DNA from: Kribbella voronezhensis
GTDB taxonomy: Bacteria; Actinomycetota; Actinomycetes; Propionibacteriales; Kribbellaceae
Direction: 5' to 3'
Assembly (NCBI RefSeq): GCF_004365175.1
Contig: NZ_SOCE01000001.1
Coordinates: forward strand, 4,037,403-4,101,402
Length of the DNA: 64,000 bases
This document shows, one piece after another, positions 21,101 through 29,788 of this stretch. The notes below the pieces were generated by a model, which was not told the DNA's origin, made no database searches, and saw nothing but the letters and a program-made list of their open reading frames with translations. A program made the translations under genes and the position numbers. Position 1 is the first letter of the stretch. Each line of letters starts with the position of its first letter.

Positions 21101-21849
21101 GAGAAGTTCTCCGTCGCGCCGATCCGGCCGGCCACGTCGGGGTGCGTCGGGTCGATGCCGGTGTCGAGGATGGCGACCTTGACGCCCTTGCCGGTCAGGC
21201 CGCGCTGCCAGGCGGCCGGGGCGCCGATCTGGGGTACCGACTGATCGAGGCTGGCCTTCACCTGACGATCGAGCGAGACGCGCTGGACGGTGCCGGCGAC
21301 GCGACTGGACGTGCCGGGGGTGAGCGAGCGCCAGAAGTCGGTTGCGGCGGTCTTCGTGACCTTGGCGGCCTTGGCGCCGATGCTGGGGACTACCCGGGTC
21401 GAGGCCGCGCCCGGGATCGCGGTCTGCCTGGCTCGTGCGCCGGCCCCGTCACCGGCGTACCGGATGATCACCGGCATCGTCTTGGAGTGGTCGTCGTCGC
21501 GGTGCTCGGCGATCAGCGTGGTGACGTCGAACAGCGTGCGGTCGAGGCGGCCGGAGGCGACGTCGGCGACCGCTGCCGACGGTACGACGTACGTGTGGCC
21601 GCTCGTGTAGGTAATGGTGGCCGCGTCCGATCGGCTGCCCTTGGTCGGCTCGAAGACGACCTGTGCGGGCCGGCCGGGACGTGGGGTGACCCGGACCCGG
21701 TCGCCGGTGATCAGCGTGACGCGGGTGCCGCCGGGGGTCGGATCGGCGGGGGACGGTGGCCGGGGCGGCGCCCCGAGGGCGGGGGTGGTGGCAGCACTCA
21801 GCACCAGGCCGAGACTCACCACCGGTGGGATCCAGCGTTTGGACGGCAA
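18121..21849 (-). CDS. Secreted S8 subtilisin-like serine protease
   Basis: 1242 aa from a TTG at 21849, which follows CTGGAGG by 5 nt and yields a clean signal peptide: PSKRW, a hydrophobic core, then TPALGA-PP. Upstream in-frame codons would remove the signal and run into the HAIR operator. The catalytic triad is visible: Asp in VAILDTGID (~229), His in GHGTHVAS (~261) and Ser in GTSMATPHVAG (~438). A PA-like domain lies at ~790-880 (RGKLALIRYVDSDPRPVGEL). Long beta-rich C-terminal domains follow. It is an extracellular protease, probably nutritional or processing. It is divergent from clpB. Confidence 0.93.
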   Translation of the reverse strand: MPSKRWIPPVVSLGLVLSAATTPALGAPPRPPSPADPTPGGTRVTLITGDRVRVTPRPGRPAQVVFEPTKGSRSDAATITYTSGHTYVVPSAAVADVASGRLDRTLFDVTTLIAEHRDDDHSKTMPVIIRYAGDGAGARARQTAIPGAASTRVVPSIGAKAAKVTKTAATDFWRSLTPGTSSRVAGTVQRVSLDRQVKASLDQSVPQIGAPAAWQRGLTGKGVKVAILDTGIDPTHPDVAGRIGATENFSGTPDAVDHKGHGTHVASITAGNGAASGGKYKGVAPEATLLNGKVLDDDGFGDSSGIIAGMEWAAAQGASVINLSLGGDASDGTDELSQAVNRISRDSGVLFVIAAGNCFFPEPQTVSSPAAADDALAVGNLQRDGSLNDSSCRGPRKGDGALKPEISAPGTGIVAARAAGTSLGDPVDDNYTTLTGTSMATPHVAGTAALVAQAHPDWKAAQLKARLISTADPQPGSKVDGQGAGRVDADQATDDSVTVDTSELELGVLRWPYPASDKVSRELTYRNPGSTGVTLDLAASADPVAATPELSSSQLVVPAGGEAKVTVTADRAAAGTGFFSGRVTATAAGADPIVTTFGWYAEPELHNLTVKGINRDGSPATASLAVSRLDGAPLDLGPFGVRMVNGTATIRIPPGKYQAMSTFFTAATDSELEKIDVVTGPETTLTKDITVTLDARRAKPVPTSVQGHSELTARQRSIVYSRKNTDGMITGAVGVEVTGAARILGATPTAKPVTGTSEFAVSARLEIPPFRAKVLGGSAFTVLDFYFGPRLTGTKTLGLADAGAANPGELDGVRGKLALIRYVDSDPRPVGELVKAAEHAGAGAALIYNPDRAGQGGVGAYWAYGDAPDATLPAARTTRIAAQKLLEKLATGPVTVRLTGVASTPVVYDLAKAWPNQLPATVGVNARQDQFARVDEVFGAHTAGTPTSEARTARTPGGADFSGWLAPVISAPFHRTSYVLGNRLPWSSLVILDNGGENAAVTAPPHTYRAGERTSMRWVAPVENSGLPAKQTEAAGVGRAYDGLSISISPFRHGPDEFSDVFGINGEYSSSLERNGVKVATSEEAGLWADVPADAAEYKFTLDAKREADFWQYSTQIHSTWMFEARGGEDEVMPVVIADLDVPQTDDLNRVPTGRPITLTLGLRHQAGSASTAKFTTAGLELSYDDTNWTKLPLTKTADGHYTTTVTHPPAQAGHAPSLRVTAVDADGNKLNQQITKAYGLK

Positions 21850-21976
21850 GATGTCCTCCAGGCAGGCGGAAACAGCACTTGCCTCGAAGGACGGCGTCAC
21901 CACCTCGGAAGGTTCGCTTTTCGAATCCCTTCGAAATGGGGGCTCTGACCCTGAGATCTCCCCCAGGTTCGGCAAA

Positions 21977-21997
21977 GTTGAGTGGAATGGACTCAAC
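21977..21997. promoter_or_regulatory. HAIR element (HspR operator) between clpB and the subtilase
   Basis: GTTGAGT-N7-ACTCAAC with exact 7-nt spacing, 54 bp before the clpB start and 127 bp before the subtilase start. It places clpB in the HspR regulon; whether the divergent protease is also controlled is open. Confidence 0.88.
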
Positions 21998-22051
21998 CTT
22001 GGGTACGTTGTATCTGGTGATCGCTGTTTTTGAGTGAAAGGCTGGAACCAG

Positions 22052-24634
<2,583 letters not shown>

Positions 24635-24641
24635 CGCATCG

Positions 24642-24676
24642 ACGGCCGGGATCCTGTTTGCCGGGATCCCGGCCGT
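24642..24676 (+). terminator. Hairpin terminator after clpB
   Basis: Perfect 13-bp stem: ACGGCCGGGATCC (24642-24654) with its complement at 24664-24676 and a 9-nt loop. It begins 8 bp after the clpB stop. Confidence 0.85.
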
Positions 24677-24758
24677 TCTGCGCGGGTGTGGTTGGGGCGA
24701 TCTGGGAGGATCGGGGCAAGCGGCGCGGTCGGCGCGCCGGCGGAAGGAACTCCAGGCA

Positions 24759-25268
24759 ATGAGCGACCAGTACGGCGAGCAACCGCCGCCGCGCGACCCG
24801 GATCGACCCGGCCCGTACGGCGGTGTCTTCGGGGGTCCGTCTCCGGCGCAACCCGGCTTGCAGCGGCCCAATCCGTACTCGCAGGTGCACGCGGGGCCGC
24901 CGAAGCAGGTGACCATCGCGTCGGTGATCTCACTCGCGCTCGGGGTGCTCACCATTCTGCTCGGCCTGTTCGCGTTGACCTCGGCCGGGCGGCCGATCAC
25001 GCAGACGCTGACCGGGGACGAAGACGCGCAGAACGTGGTTCTGGTCGCGGCCGTGATCTGCAGCGCCCTCTACATCCTGCCGGCGATCTTCGTCCGCAAA
25101 CAGCGCCCTTGGGCCCGGACGATGCTGATCGTCGTCGCCGTCTTCGGCATCGCCGGCAGCATCACCGCCCTCCCCGGCGGCCTGCTCGGCCTCGGATTGC
25201 ACGTCGCCCTGCTCGTGCTGATGCTGCAGACCCCCACCAAGCTCTGGTTCCAGGAAGCGCGACGCTGA
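24759..25268 (+). CDS. Small multi-pass membrane protein
   Basis: 169 aa. A proline/glycine-rich cytoplasmic N-terminus (1-48, PPPRDPDRPGPYGGVFGGP) precedes four predicted membrane segments: IASVISLALGVLTILLGLFA, VVLVAAVICSALYILPAIFV, MLIVVAVFGIAGSI and LLGLGLHVALLVLML. No named family recognised; similar proline-headed membrane proteins are common in actinobacteria. The last base of its stop is the first base of the next gene, so the two are co-transcribed. Confidence 0.75.
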   Translation: MSDQYGEQPPPRDPDRPGPYGGVFGGPSPAQPGLQRPNPYSQVHAGPPKQVTIASVISLALGVLTILLGLFALTSAGRPITQTLTGDEDAQNVVLVAAVICSALYILPAIFVRKQRPWARTMLIVVAVFGIAGSITALPGGLLGLGLHVALLVLMLQTPTKLWFQEARR

Positions 25269-25624
25269 TGGAGATCTGGATCAACCCCGCCTGCTCGAAA
25301 TGCCGAACCGCCACCGCGGCGCTCGACGAGGCAGGCGTCTCCTACACAGTCCGCCGCTACCTGGACGACCCGCCCACCCTCGAGGAACTCTCCGAAGTCC
25401 TGACCCGCCTCAACCTGGACCCCTGGCACCTGGCCCGCCTGAACGAACCCGAGGCCACCCTGGTCGCCCACCTCCCGCGCGACGAGGCCCACCGTGGAGA
25501 CTGGATCGCCCTGATGGCGGCAAACCCCATCCTCATCCAACGCCCCATCATTACCACCGACGACAACACCGCAGTAGTAGCCCGAGACCCAGAAACCCTG
25601 GCCACGGTCCTCAACACCCCTTGA
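25268..25624 (+). CDS. ArsC/Spx-family thioredoxin-fold protein
   Basis: 118 aa. It opens MEIWINPACSKCRTA and has RRYLDDPPTLEELSEVL, the ArsC/YffB/Spx family layout, ending in an NPILIQRPII segment. The active-site region has two cysteines as CSKC (residues 9 and 12) rather than the single cysteine of classical arsenate reductases. It may be a thiol-disulfide or glutaredoxin-like reductase. No ars genes are nearby, so an arsenate role is unsupported. Confidence 0.85.
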   Translation: MEIWINPACSKCRTATAALDEAGVSYTVRRYLDDPPTLEELSEVLTRLNLDPWHLARLNEPEATLVAHLPRDEAHRGDWIALMAANPILIQRPIITTDDNTAVVARDPETLATVLNTP

Positions 25625-25638
25625 AAACAAGGCCTCGC

Positions 25639-25677
25639 GATCTGCCCCAAGCTGCCCCGCAAAGCCCTGGCGTTTGG
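25639..25677 (+). repeat. Degenerate direct repeat, left copy
   Basis: Starts GATCTGCCCCA and ends GTTTGG. By eye it aligns with 26435-26474 at about 30 matches of 40 positions with one gap. The two copies flank the RNase H-like gene at 25715-26314. Confidence 0.45.
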
Positions 25678-25714
25678 CCTCTGAAAGCGCTGCGGATTCC
25701 TCAAGAATCCTCCG

Positions 25715-26314
25715 GTGAGTGCCACCACGCCGTCCGATTTCAGCCTTACCGCCTGGGTCGACGAGTCGATCATCGTCGACCGCACAACAAGCCAGGGCAG
25801 CTACACCCTGGCTGCGGCAGTCGCCGACCCCACCACCTGCGATGACATCCGCGCTGGGCTGCGCTCGCTGACGCCGAGCCGCGCCGAGCGGCTCCATTGG
25901 GCTCACGAATCACCGAAACTCCGCGATGCCATCGCGGAGTTTCTCACGACGATCGATATCGCTGCTGTCGTGGTGGTCGGCTCACCGATGGTCGGGCCGA
26001 AGCAGGAGAGGGCGCGGCGGTGCTGTTTGGAACGACTGTTGTACGAGCTGGGCAGATGTGGGGTGACCGAGGTTTGGCTGGAGTCGCGGTCGGCTACACC
26101 GGATCGGCGAGACATCAAGCTCGTCGACAGTGCGCGGCGGAAGGGATTGATCCTCACGGGTCAGCGGGTGCGCTTCGGTCGGCCCAAGGCGGAGCCGATG
26201 TTGTGGATTCCGGATGCTGTCGCCGGCGCAGTGACGGCGGCCGAGTTGGGGGAGCCACGGTGGTTACTGGTTCTGTCCGAGATTCTCGAGCGGCACGACA
26301 TCGAGGTTCGGTAG
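25715..26314 (+). CDS. DUF3800-like (RNase H-fold) protein
   Basis: 199 aa from GTG 25715; the ribosome site is weak. The N-terminus LTAWVDESI matches the acidic first strand of DUF3800 proteins. A middle LESRS with following aspartates and a C-terminal LWIPDAVAGAVTAAEL match the remaining acidic positions of that RNase H-like family. By analogy it could be a metal-dependent nuclease. The assignment is by motif only. It stands alone between an ArsC-like gene and a convergent aminotransferase, with a terminator hairpin behind it and degenerate direct repeats on both sides. Confidence 0.7.
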   Translation: MSATTPSDFSLTAWVDESIIVDRTTSQGSYTLAAAVADPTTCDDIRAGLRSLTPSRAERLHWAHESPKLRDAIAEFLTTIDIAAVVVVGSPMVGPKQERARRCCLERLLYELGRCGVTEVWLESRSATPDRRDIKLVDSARRKGLILTGQRVRFGRPKAEPMLWIPDAVAGAVTAAELGEPRWLLVLSEILERHDIEVR

Positions 26315-26323
26315 ACAGCGCGA

Positions 26324-26359
26324 AGGCTGGGTCCCACCGTCCGGAGGGGTTCCCAGCCT
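26324..26359 (+). terminator. Hairpin terminator after the DUF3800-like gene
   Basis: AGGCTGGG (26324-26331) pairs with CCCAGCCT (26352-26359). Further imperfect pairing closes the loop. It begins 10 bp after the stop. Confidence 0.65.
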
Positions 26360-26434
26360 CACTTCTCCACAAGGAGCCCTAGGGAGCTGGCTCAAGTCTT
26401 GCACAACGCCTGCGGGCATGTCAGTCCGTAACGG

Positions 26435-26474
26435 GATCTGCCCCAGGATGCCCCCGGATGCCCTCAGAGTTTGG
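26435..26474 (+). repeat. Degenerate direct repeat, right copy
   Basis: Partner of 25639-25677. Its last bases run into the 3' end of the convergent aminotransferase gene (stop at 26464). Confidence 0.45.
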
Positions 26475-27615
26475 TGAGGCGGGACAAAGCCTCTTCCAGG
26501 ACGTGGGTTTGTTTGCAGAAGGCCCAGCGGACCAAGGGGCGACCGGCTTCTACGTTGTCGTAGAAGACCTGGTGGGGGATGGCTACGACGCCGGTTTTCT
26601 CCGGGAGCATGCGGCAGAAGTCGACGCCGTCGGTGTAGCCGAGGGGGCGGACGTCGGTGGTGACGAAGTAGGTGCCCTGGGGGCGGTGGACGCCGAAGCC
26701 GAGGGACGCCAGGCCGTCGCACAGAAGGTCGCGCTTCGCCTGCATGGTCGTGCGCAGCGAATCGAAGTACTCGTTGCCCAGAGCAAGCGCTCCGGCGACG
26801 GCGGGTTGAAAAGGGGCGCCCGAGACGTAGGTGAGGAACTGCTTGGCCGTGTTCACCGCGGTGACGACGGACGGGCTGCCGGTGACCCAGCCGATCTTCC
26901 AGCCGGTGACCGAGAACGTCTTGCCCGCACTGCCGATCGAGACGGTGCGCTCGGCCATTCCGTCGTACGCCGTGAGCGGGTGGTGCTGGAGGCCGTCGAA
27001 GACGAGGTGTTCGTAGACCTCGTCGGTGATCACCACCAGGTCGTGCTCGACCGCGATAGAAGCGATCCCGCGGAGTTCGGTGTCGTCGAGGACGGTACCG
27101 GTCGGGTTGTGCGGCGAGTTGATCAGCAGCACCTTCGACTTCGACGATACGGCGGCCCGGAGTTCGTCGAGATCGAGCCGGAAGTCAGGCGCGCGCAAGG
27201 TGACCGGCACCCGATGCCCGCCGGCCATAGCGATGCAGGCGGCGTACGAGTCGTAGTACGGCTCGAGGGCGATCACCTCGTCGCCGGGCTCGACGTACGC
27301 GAGTAGTGAGGCGGCGATCGCCTCGGTCGCGCCGGTCGTGACGAGCACCTCGGTGTCGGGTTCGTACGACAGTCCGTAGAAGCGCTGCTGATGGTCGACG
27401 ATCGCCTGCCGGAGTGCGGGGATGCCGCGGCCGGGCGGGTACTGGTTGGCGCCGGCCCGGATCGCGGCGATCGCGGCCTCCAGCAGCGAGTCCGGTCCGT
27501 CGGTATCGGGGAACCCCTGGCCGAGGTTCACCGAATTGGTCCGGACCGCGAGCGCCGACATCTCGGCGAAGATCGTCGTCCCGAGCCCCTGCAACCGCTG
27601 AGCGTGATCGCGCAT
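26464..27615 (-). CDS. PLP-dependent class I/II aminotransferase (DapC/kynurenine-type)
   Basis: 383 aa. The fold-type I signature is complete: NLGQGFPDTDGPDSLLEAA, the NPTGTVL loop, ITDEVYEHLVFDG, and the PLP lysine in GSAGKTFSVTGWKIGW at residue ~232. Close relatives are annotated N-succinyldiaminopimelate, methionine or kynurenine aminotransferase; the substrate cannot be decided by sequence alone. ATG start at 27615. The next gene on the same strand (marR) ends 21 bp upstream. Confidence 0.92.
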   Translation of the reverse strand: MRDHAQRLQGLGTTIFAEMSALAVRTNSVNLGQGFPDTDGPDSLLEAAIAAIRAGANQYPPGRGIPALRQAIVDHQQRFYGLSYEPDTEVLVTTGATEAIAASLLAYVEPGDEVIALEPYYDSYAACIAMAGGHRVPVTLRAPDFRLDLDELRAAVSSKSKVLLINSPHNPTGTVLDDTELRGIASIAVEHDLVVITDEVYEHLVFDGLQHHPLTAYDGMAERTVSIGSAGKTFSVTGWKIGWVTGSPSVVTAVNTAKQFLTYVSGAPFQPAVAGALALGNEYFDSLRTTMQAKRDLLCDGLASLGFGVHRPQGTYFVTTDVRPLGYTDGVDFCRMLPEKTGVVAIPHQVFYDNVEAGRPLVRWAFCKQTHVLEEALSRLTKL

Positions 27616-27636
27616 ACCTCCGACCCTAACCGCTCC

Positions 27637-28080
27637 TCACGCTTCGTCGATGGGGACTTCGGTGTTGACCATGCGTTGGAGCCAGGCGCGGGCGGCTTCG
27701 CGGTCGGCGGCGCTGAAGTCGGCTTCGAGTTCCTGCTCGACCGCCCGTACGGCGGGCCTCGCGGCGGCGAGCCGGGATTTGCCGCCCGCGGTCAGGTGGA
27801 CGAGCTGGGAGCGGCGGTCGTTCGGGTTGGCCTGGCGTTCGATCAGGCCGGCGCGTTCCATCCCGGTGATCAGCTCGTTGGCCGACTGCCGAGCGGTGCC
27901 GACCTTGCGGCCGATCTCGGCGATCGTGCAGCCCGGCTGGTCGCTCAGGATCAGCAGCGTTCCGTACTGCGGGACGGACAGCTCGTGCTCCGCGAGCGCG
28001 GCCGCGACGGCCGACCGCATGCTCAGCCAGGCGTGCCGCACCAAGAAGGTGACGCAACTGTTCTCGTCGACGTAGCTCAT
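27637..28080 (-). CDS. MarR-family transcriptional regulator
   Basis: 147 aa, winged HTH: SVPQYGTLLILSDQPGCTIA, then RQSANELITGMERAGLIER with the wing ANPNDRRSQLVHLT, and a C-terminal dimerisation helix. It is divergent from an MFS drug-exporter gene. A long perfect inverted repeat between the two is the likely operator for both, the classical MarR/exporter arrangement with relief by a small ligand. Confidence 0.93.
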   Translation of the reverse strand: MSYVDENSCVTFLVRHAWLSMRSAVAAALAEHELSVPQYGTLLILSDQPGCTIAEIGRKVGTARQSANELITGMERAGLIERQANPNDRRSQLVHLTAGGKSRLAAARPAVRAVEQELEADFSAADREAARAWLQRMVNTEVPIDEA

Positions 28081-28118
28081 GCCGCCATTCTGCCCGGGCT
28101 CGGCAATGACCAGAAAAG

Positions 28119-28178
28119 ATGATTGACAGGTTCCTGACGATCATGTCACGCTCATCGCGTCAGGAACCTGTCAATCAT
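28119..28178. promoter_or_regulatory. Perfect 21-bp inverted repeat, MarR double operator
   Basis: Arms 28119-28139 and 28158-28178 are perfect 21-bp inverted copies, 18 nt apart. Each arm itself holds a small palindrome (TCAGGAACCTGTCA), so two MarR dimers could bind. The right arm ends 11 bp before the MFS gene start, so repression by blocking the promoter or ribosome site is expected. Confidence 0.88.
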
Positions 28179-28189
28179 AGGGAGTCGGC

Positions 28190-29740
28190 ATGGACCTTGT
28201 CGATCACCGGCGGCAACGCCGGATCCTTTCCATCCTCGTCGTGTCGGCGATCCTGATCTGGATCGACTCGACCGTGCTCGGCATCGCGCTGGAACGCCTT
28301 GCCGACCCGGTCCACGGACTCGGCGCCACCCCGAACCAGCTGCAATGGGCCCTCGGGATCTACTCGCTCTTCTTCGCCACCGCCCTGTTCGCCGCCGGCG
28401 CCCTCGGCGATCGCTACGGCCACCGGACCGTGCTGATGATCGGGATGGCCGTCTTCGGCGCGTCGTCCGCCTGGGCCGCCTGGTCGCCCGGGCCGGTCTC
28501 GCTGATCCTCGCCCGCGCGCTGATGGGCATCGGCGGCGCGATGATCATGCCGACGTCGATGGCCATCATCGGCGCCACTTTCCCGCCCGAGCGTCGCGCC
28601 GGCGCCATCGCGGCCTGGTCGTCCTCGGCCGGCGTCGGGGTCGCCACCGGGCCTGTGCTCGGCGGCCTGCTGATCGATCACTTCTGGTGGGGTTCGGTCT
28701 TCCTCATCAACCTGCCGCTGGTTGCCGCTGGCCTGATCGGTGCGGCGCTCGTCGTACCCAACCCACGCAGTCCGCAGCGGCGCCGGCTGGATCCGCTCGG
28801 GCTCGGCCTGTCCACCCTCGGCCTGCTCGGGGTCGCGTACGGCTTGATCGAAGGCGGTCAACGCGGCGGCTGGGGTCGCTGGCAGGTCTGGGGCAGCATC
28901 GCGGCCGGCGTCGTACTGATCGCCGCGTTCCTCTTCTCGGAGTGGAAGGAGAAGCAGCCGAGCTTCGATCCGCGGCTGTTCCGCAATCGGCGGTTCGCGG
29001 CCGGCAACTTCGCGCTCGCGGCCCTCTTCCTGACCATCACCGGGCAGAGTCTGTATGTCACCTTCTACTTGCAGGGCGCCCGCGGTATGACCGCCTTGCA
29101 TGCCGGTCTCCTCTCGCTGCCCGGCGCTCTCGGTGTCGTCATCGGCGCCCCGCTCGGAGCGCGGTTGGCTCGCCGCTTCAGCATCGCGGCGGTCTCCGGC
29201 ACTGCGCTGGCCGTCTTCGCGTTCTGCCACGCGATGAACCTGACCTACGTGATCGACACCCCGCTGATCTGGTTCTGCCTGGTCGGTTTCGTCGCCGGTA
29301 CTGCGATCGGCGCGGCCGTCGCGCCGACGTCGGCGGCGATCCTGGCGGCCCTTCCGGTCGACCGGATCGGTGCCGGATCGGCCGTGAACAACGCGATCCG
29401 CCAGGTCGCGAGCGTTCTCGGTGTCGCCGTCCTCGGTACGATCCTCTCGAACGTCTACCAGCACTCGATCGCGTCATCACTGGCCGTTCTTCCTGCTGGA
29501 ACACGCGAAACCGCGGCGGACTCGGCCGAAGCAACTCGGCGTACGGCGGTTGCGCTCGGCCGGCCCGAGTTGGTCCACGCGGCCAACGACGCCTTCATCC
29601 ACTCGATGCACGTCGCCGCCGCGACGGCCGCCGTCTGTGCTCTGGTCGGCGCGATCGTGATCATCGTCGCCTTCCGAGCGCGACGCAGTACGGCGGTCGA
29701 CGAACCCGCGACGCTGGAGCCGGCCACTGTCGAAGGCTGA
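28190..29740 (+). CDS. MFS drug-resistance transporter, DHA2 (14-helix) family
   Basis: 516 aa, about 14 membrane segments. It has the MFS motif A region GALGDRYGHRTVLMIGM and motif C, GVATGPVLGGLLIDHFWW, characteristic of drug:H+ antiporters. It probably exports a hydrophobic toxic compound or an own metabolite. The divergent MarR gene and the inverted repeat make inducible expression likely. Confidence 0.93.
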   Translation: MDLVDHRRQRRILSILVVSAILIWIDSTVLGIALERLADPVHGLGATPNQLQWALGIYSLFFATALFAAGALGDRYGHRTVLMIGMAVFGASSAWAAWSPGPVSLILARALMGIGGAMIMPTSMAIIGATFPPERRAGAIAAWSSSAGVGVATGPVLGGLLIDHFWWGSVFLINLPLVAAGLIGAALVVPNPRSPQRRRLDPLGLGLSTLGLLGVAYGLIEGGQRGGWGRWQVWGSIAAGVVLIAAFLFSEWKEKQPSFDPRLFRNRRFAAGNFALAALFLTITGQSLYVTFYLQGARGMTALHAGLLSLPGALGVVIGAPLGARLARRFSIAAVSGTALAVFAFCHAMNLTYVIDTPLIWFCLVGFVAGTAIGAAVAPTSAAILAALPVDRIGAGSAVNNAIRQVASVLGVAVLGTILSNVYQHSIASSLAVLPAGTRETAADSAEATRRTAVALGRPELVHAANDAFIHSMHVAAATAAVCALVGAIVIIVAFRARRSTAVDEPATLEPATVEG

Positions 29741-29744
29741 CCGG

Positions 29745-29782
29745 GCAGTGCGGTGGGTTGGGAGGCGAACCCACCGCACTGC
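29745..29782. terminator. Bidirectional terminator between convergent genes
   Basis: Perfect 15-bp stem: GCAGTGCGGTGGGTT (29745-29759) pairs with 29768-29782, with an 8-nt loop. It starts 4 bp after the MFS stop and ends 6 bp before the GH87-like stop. Confidence 0.88.
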
Positions 29783-29788
29783 AAGGGA

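Noticed and set aside
18832..21948. 1038-codon plus-strand frame opposite the subtilase
   Set aside because: The subtilase on the minus strand has a full catalytic triad and signal peptide; the opposite frame shows no domain.
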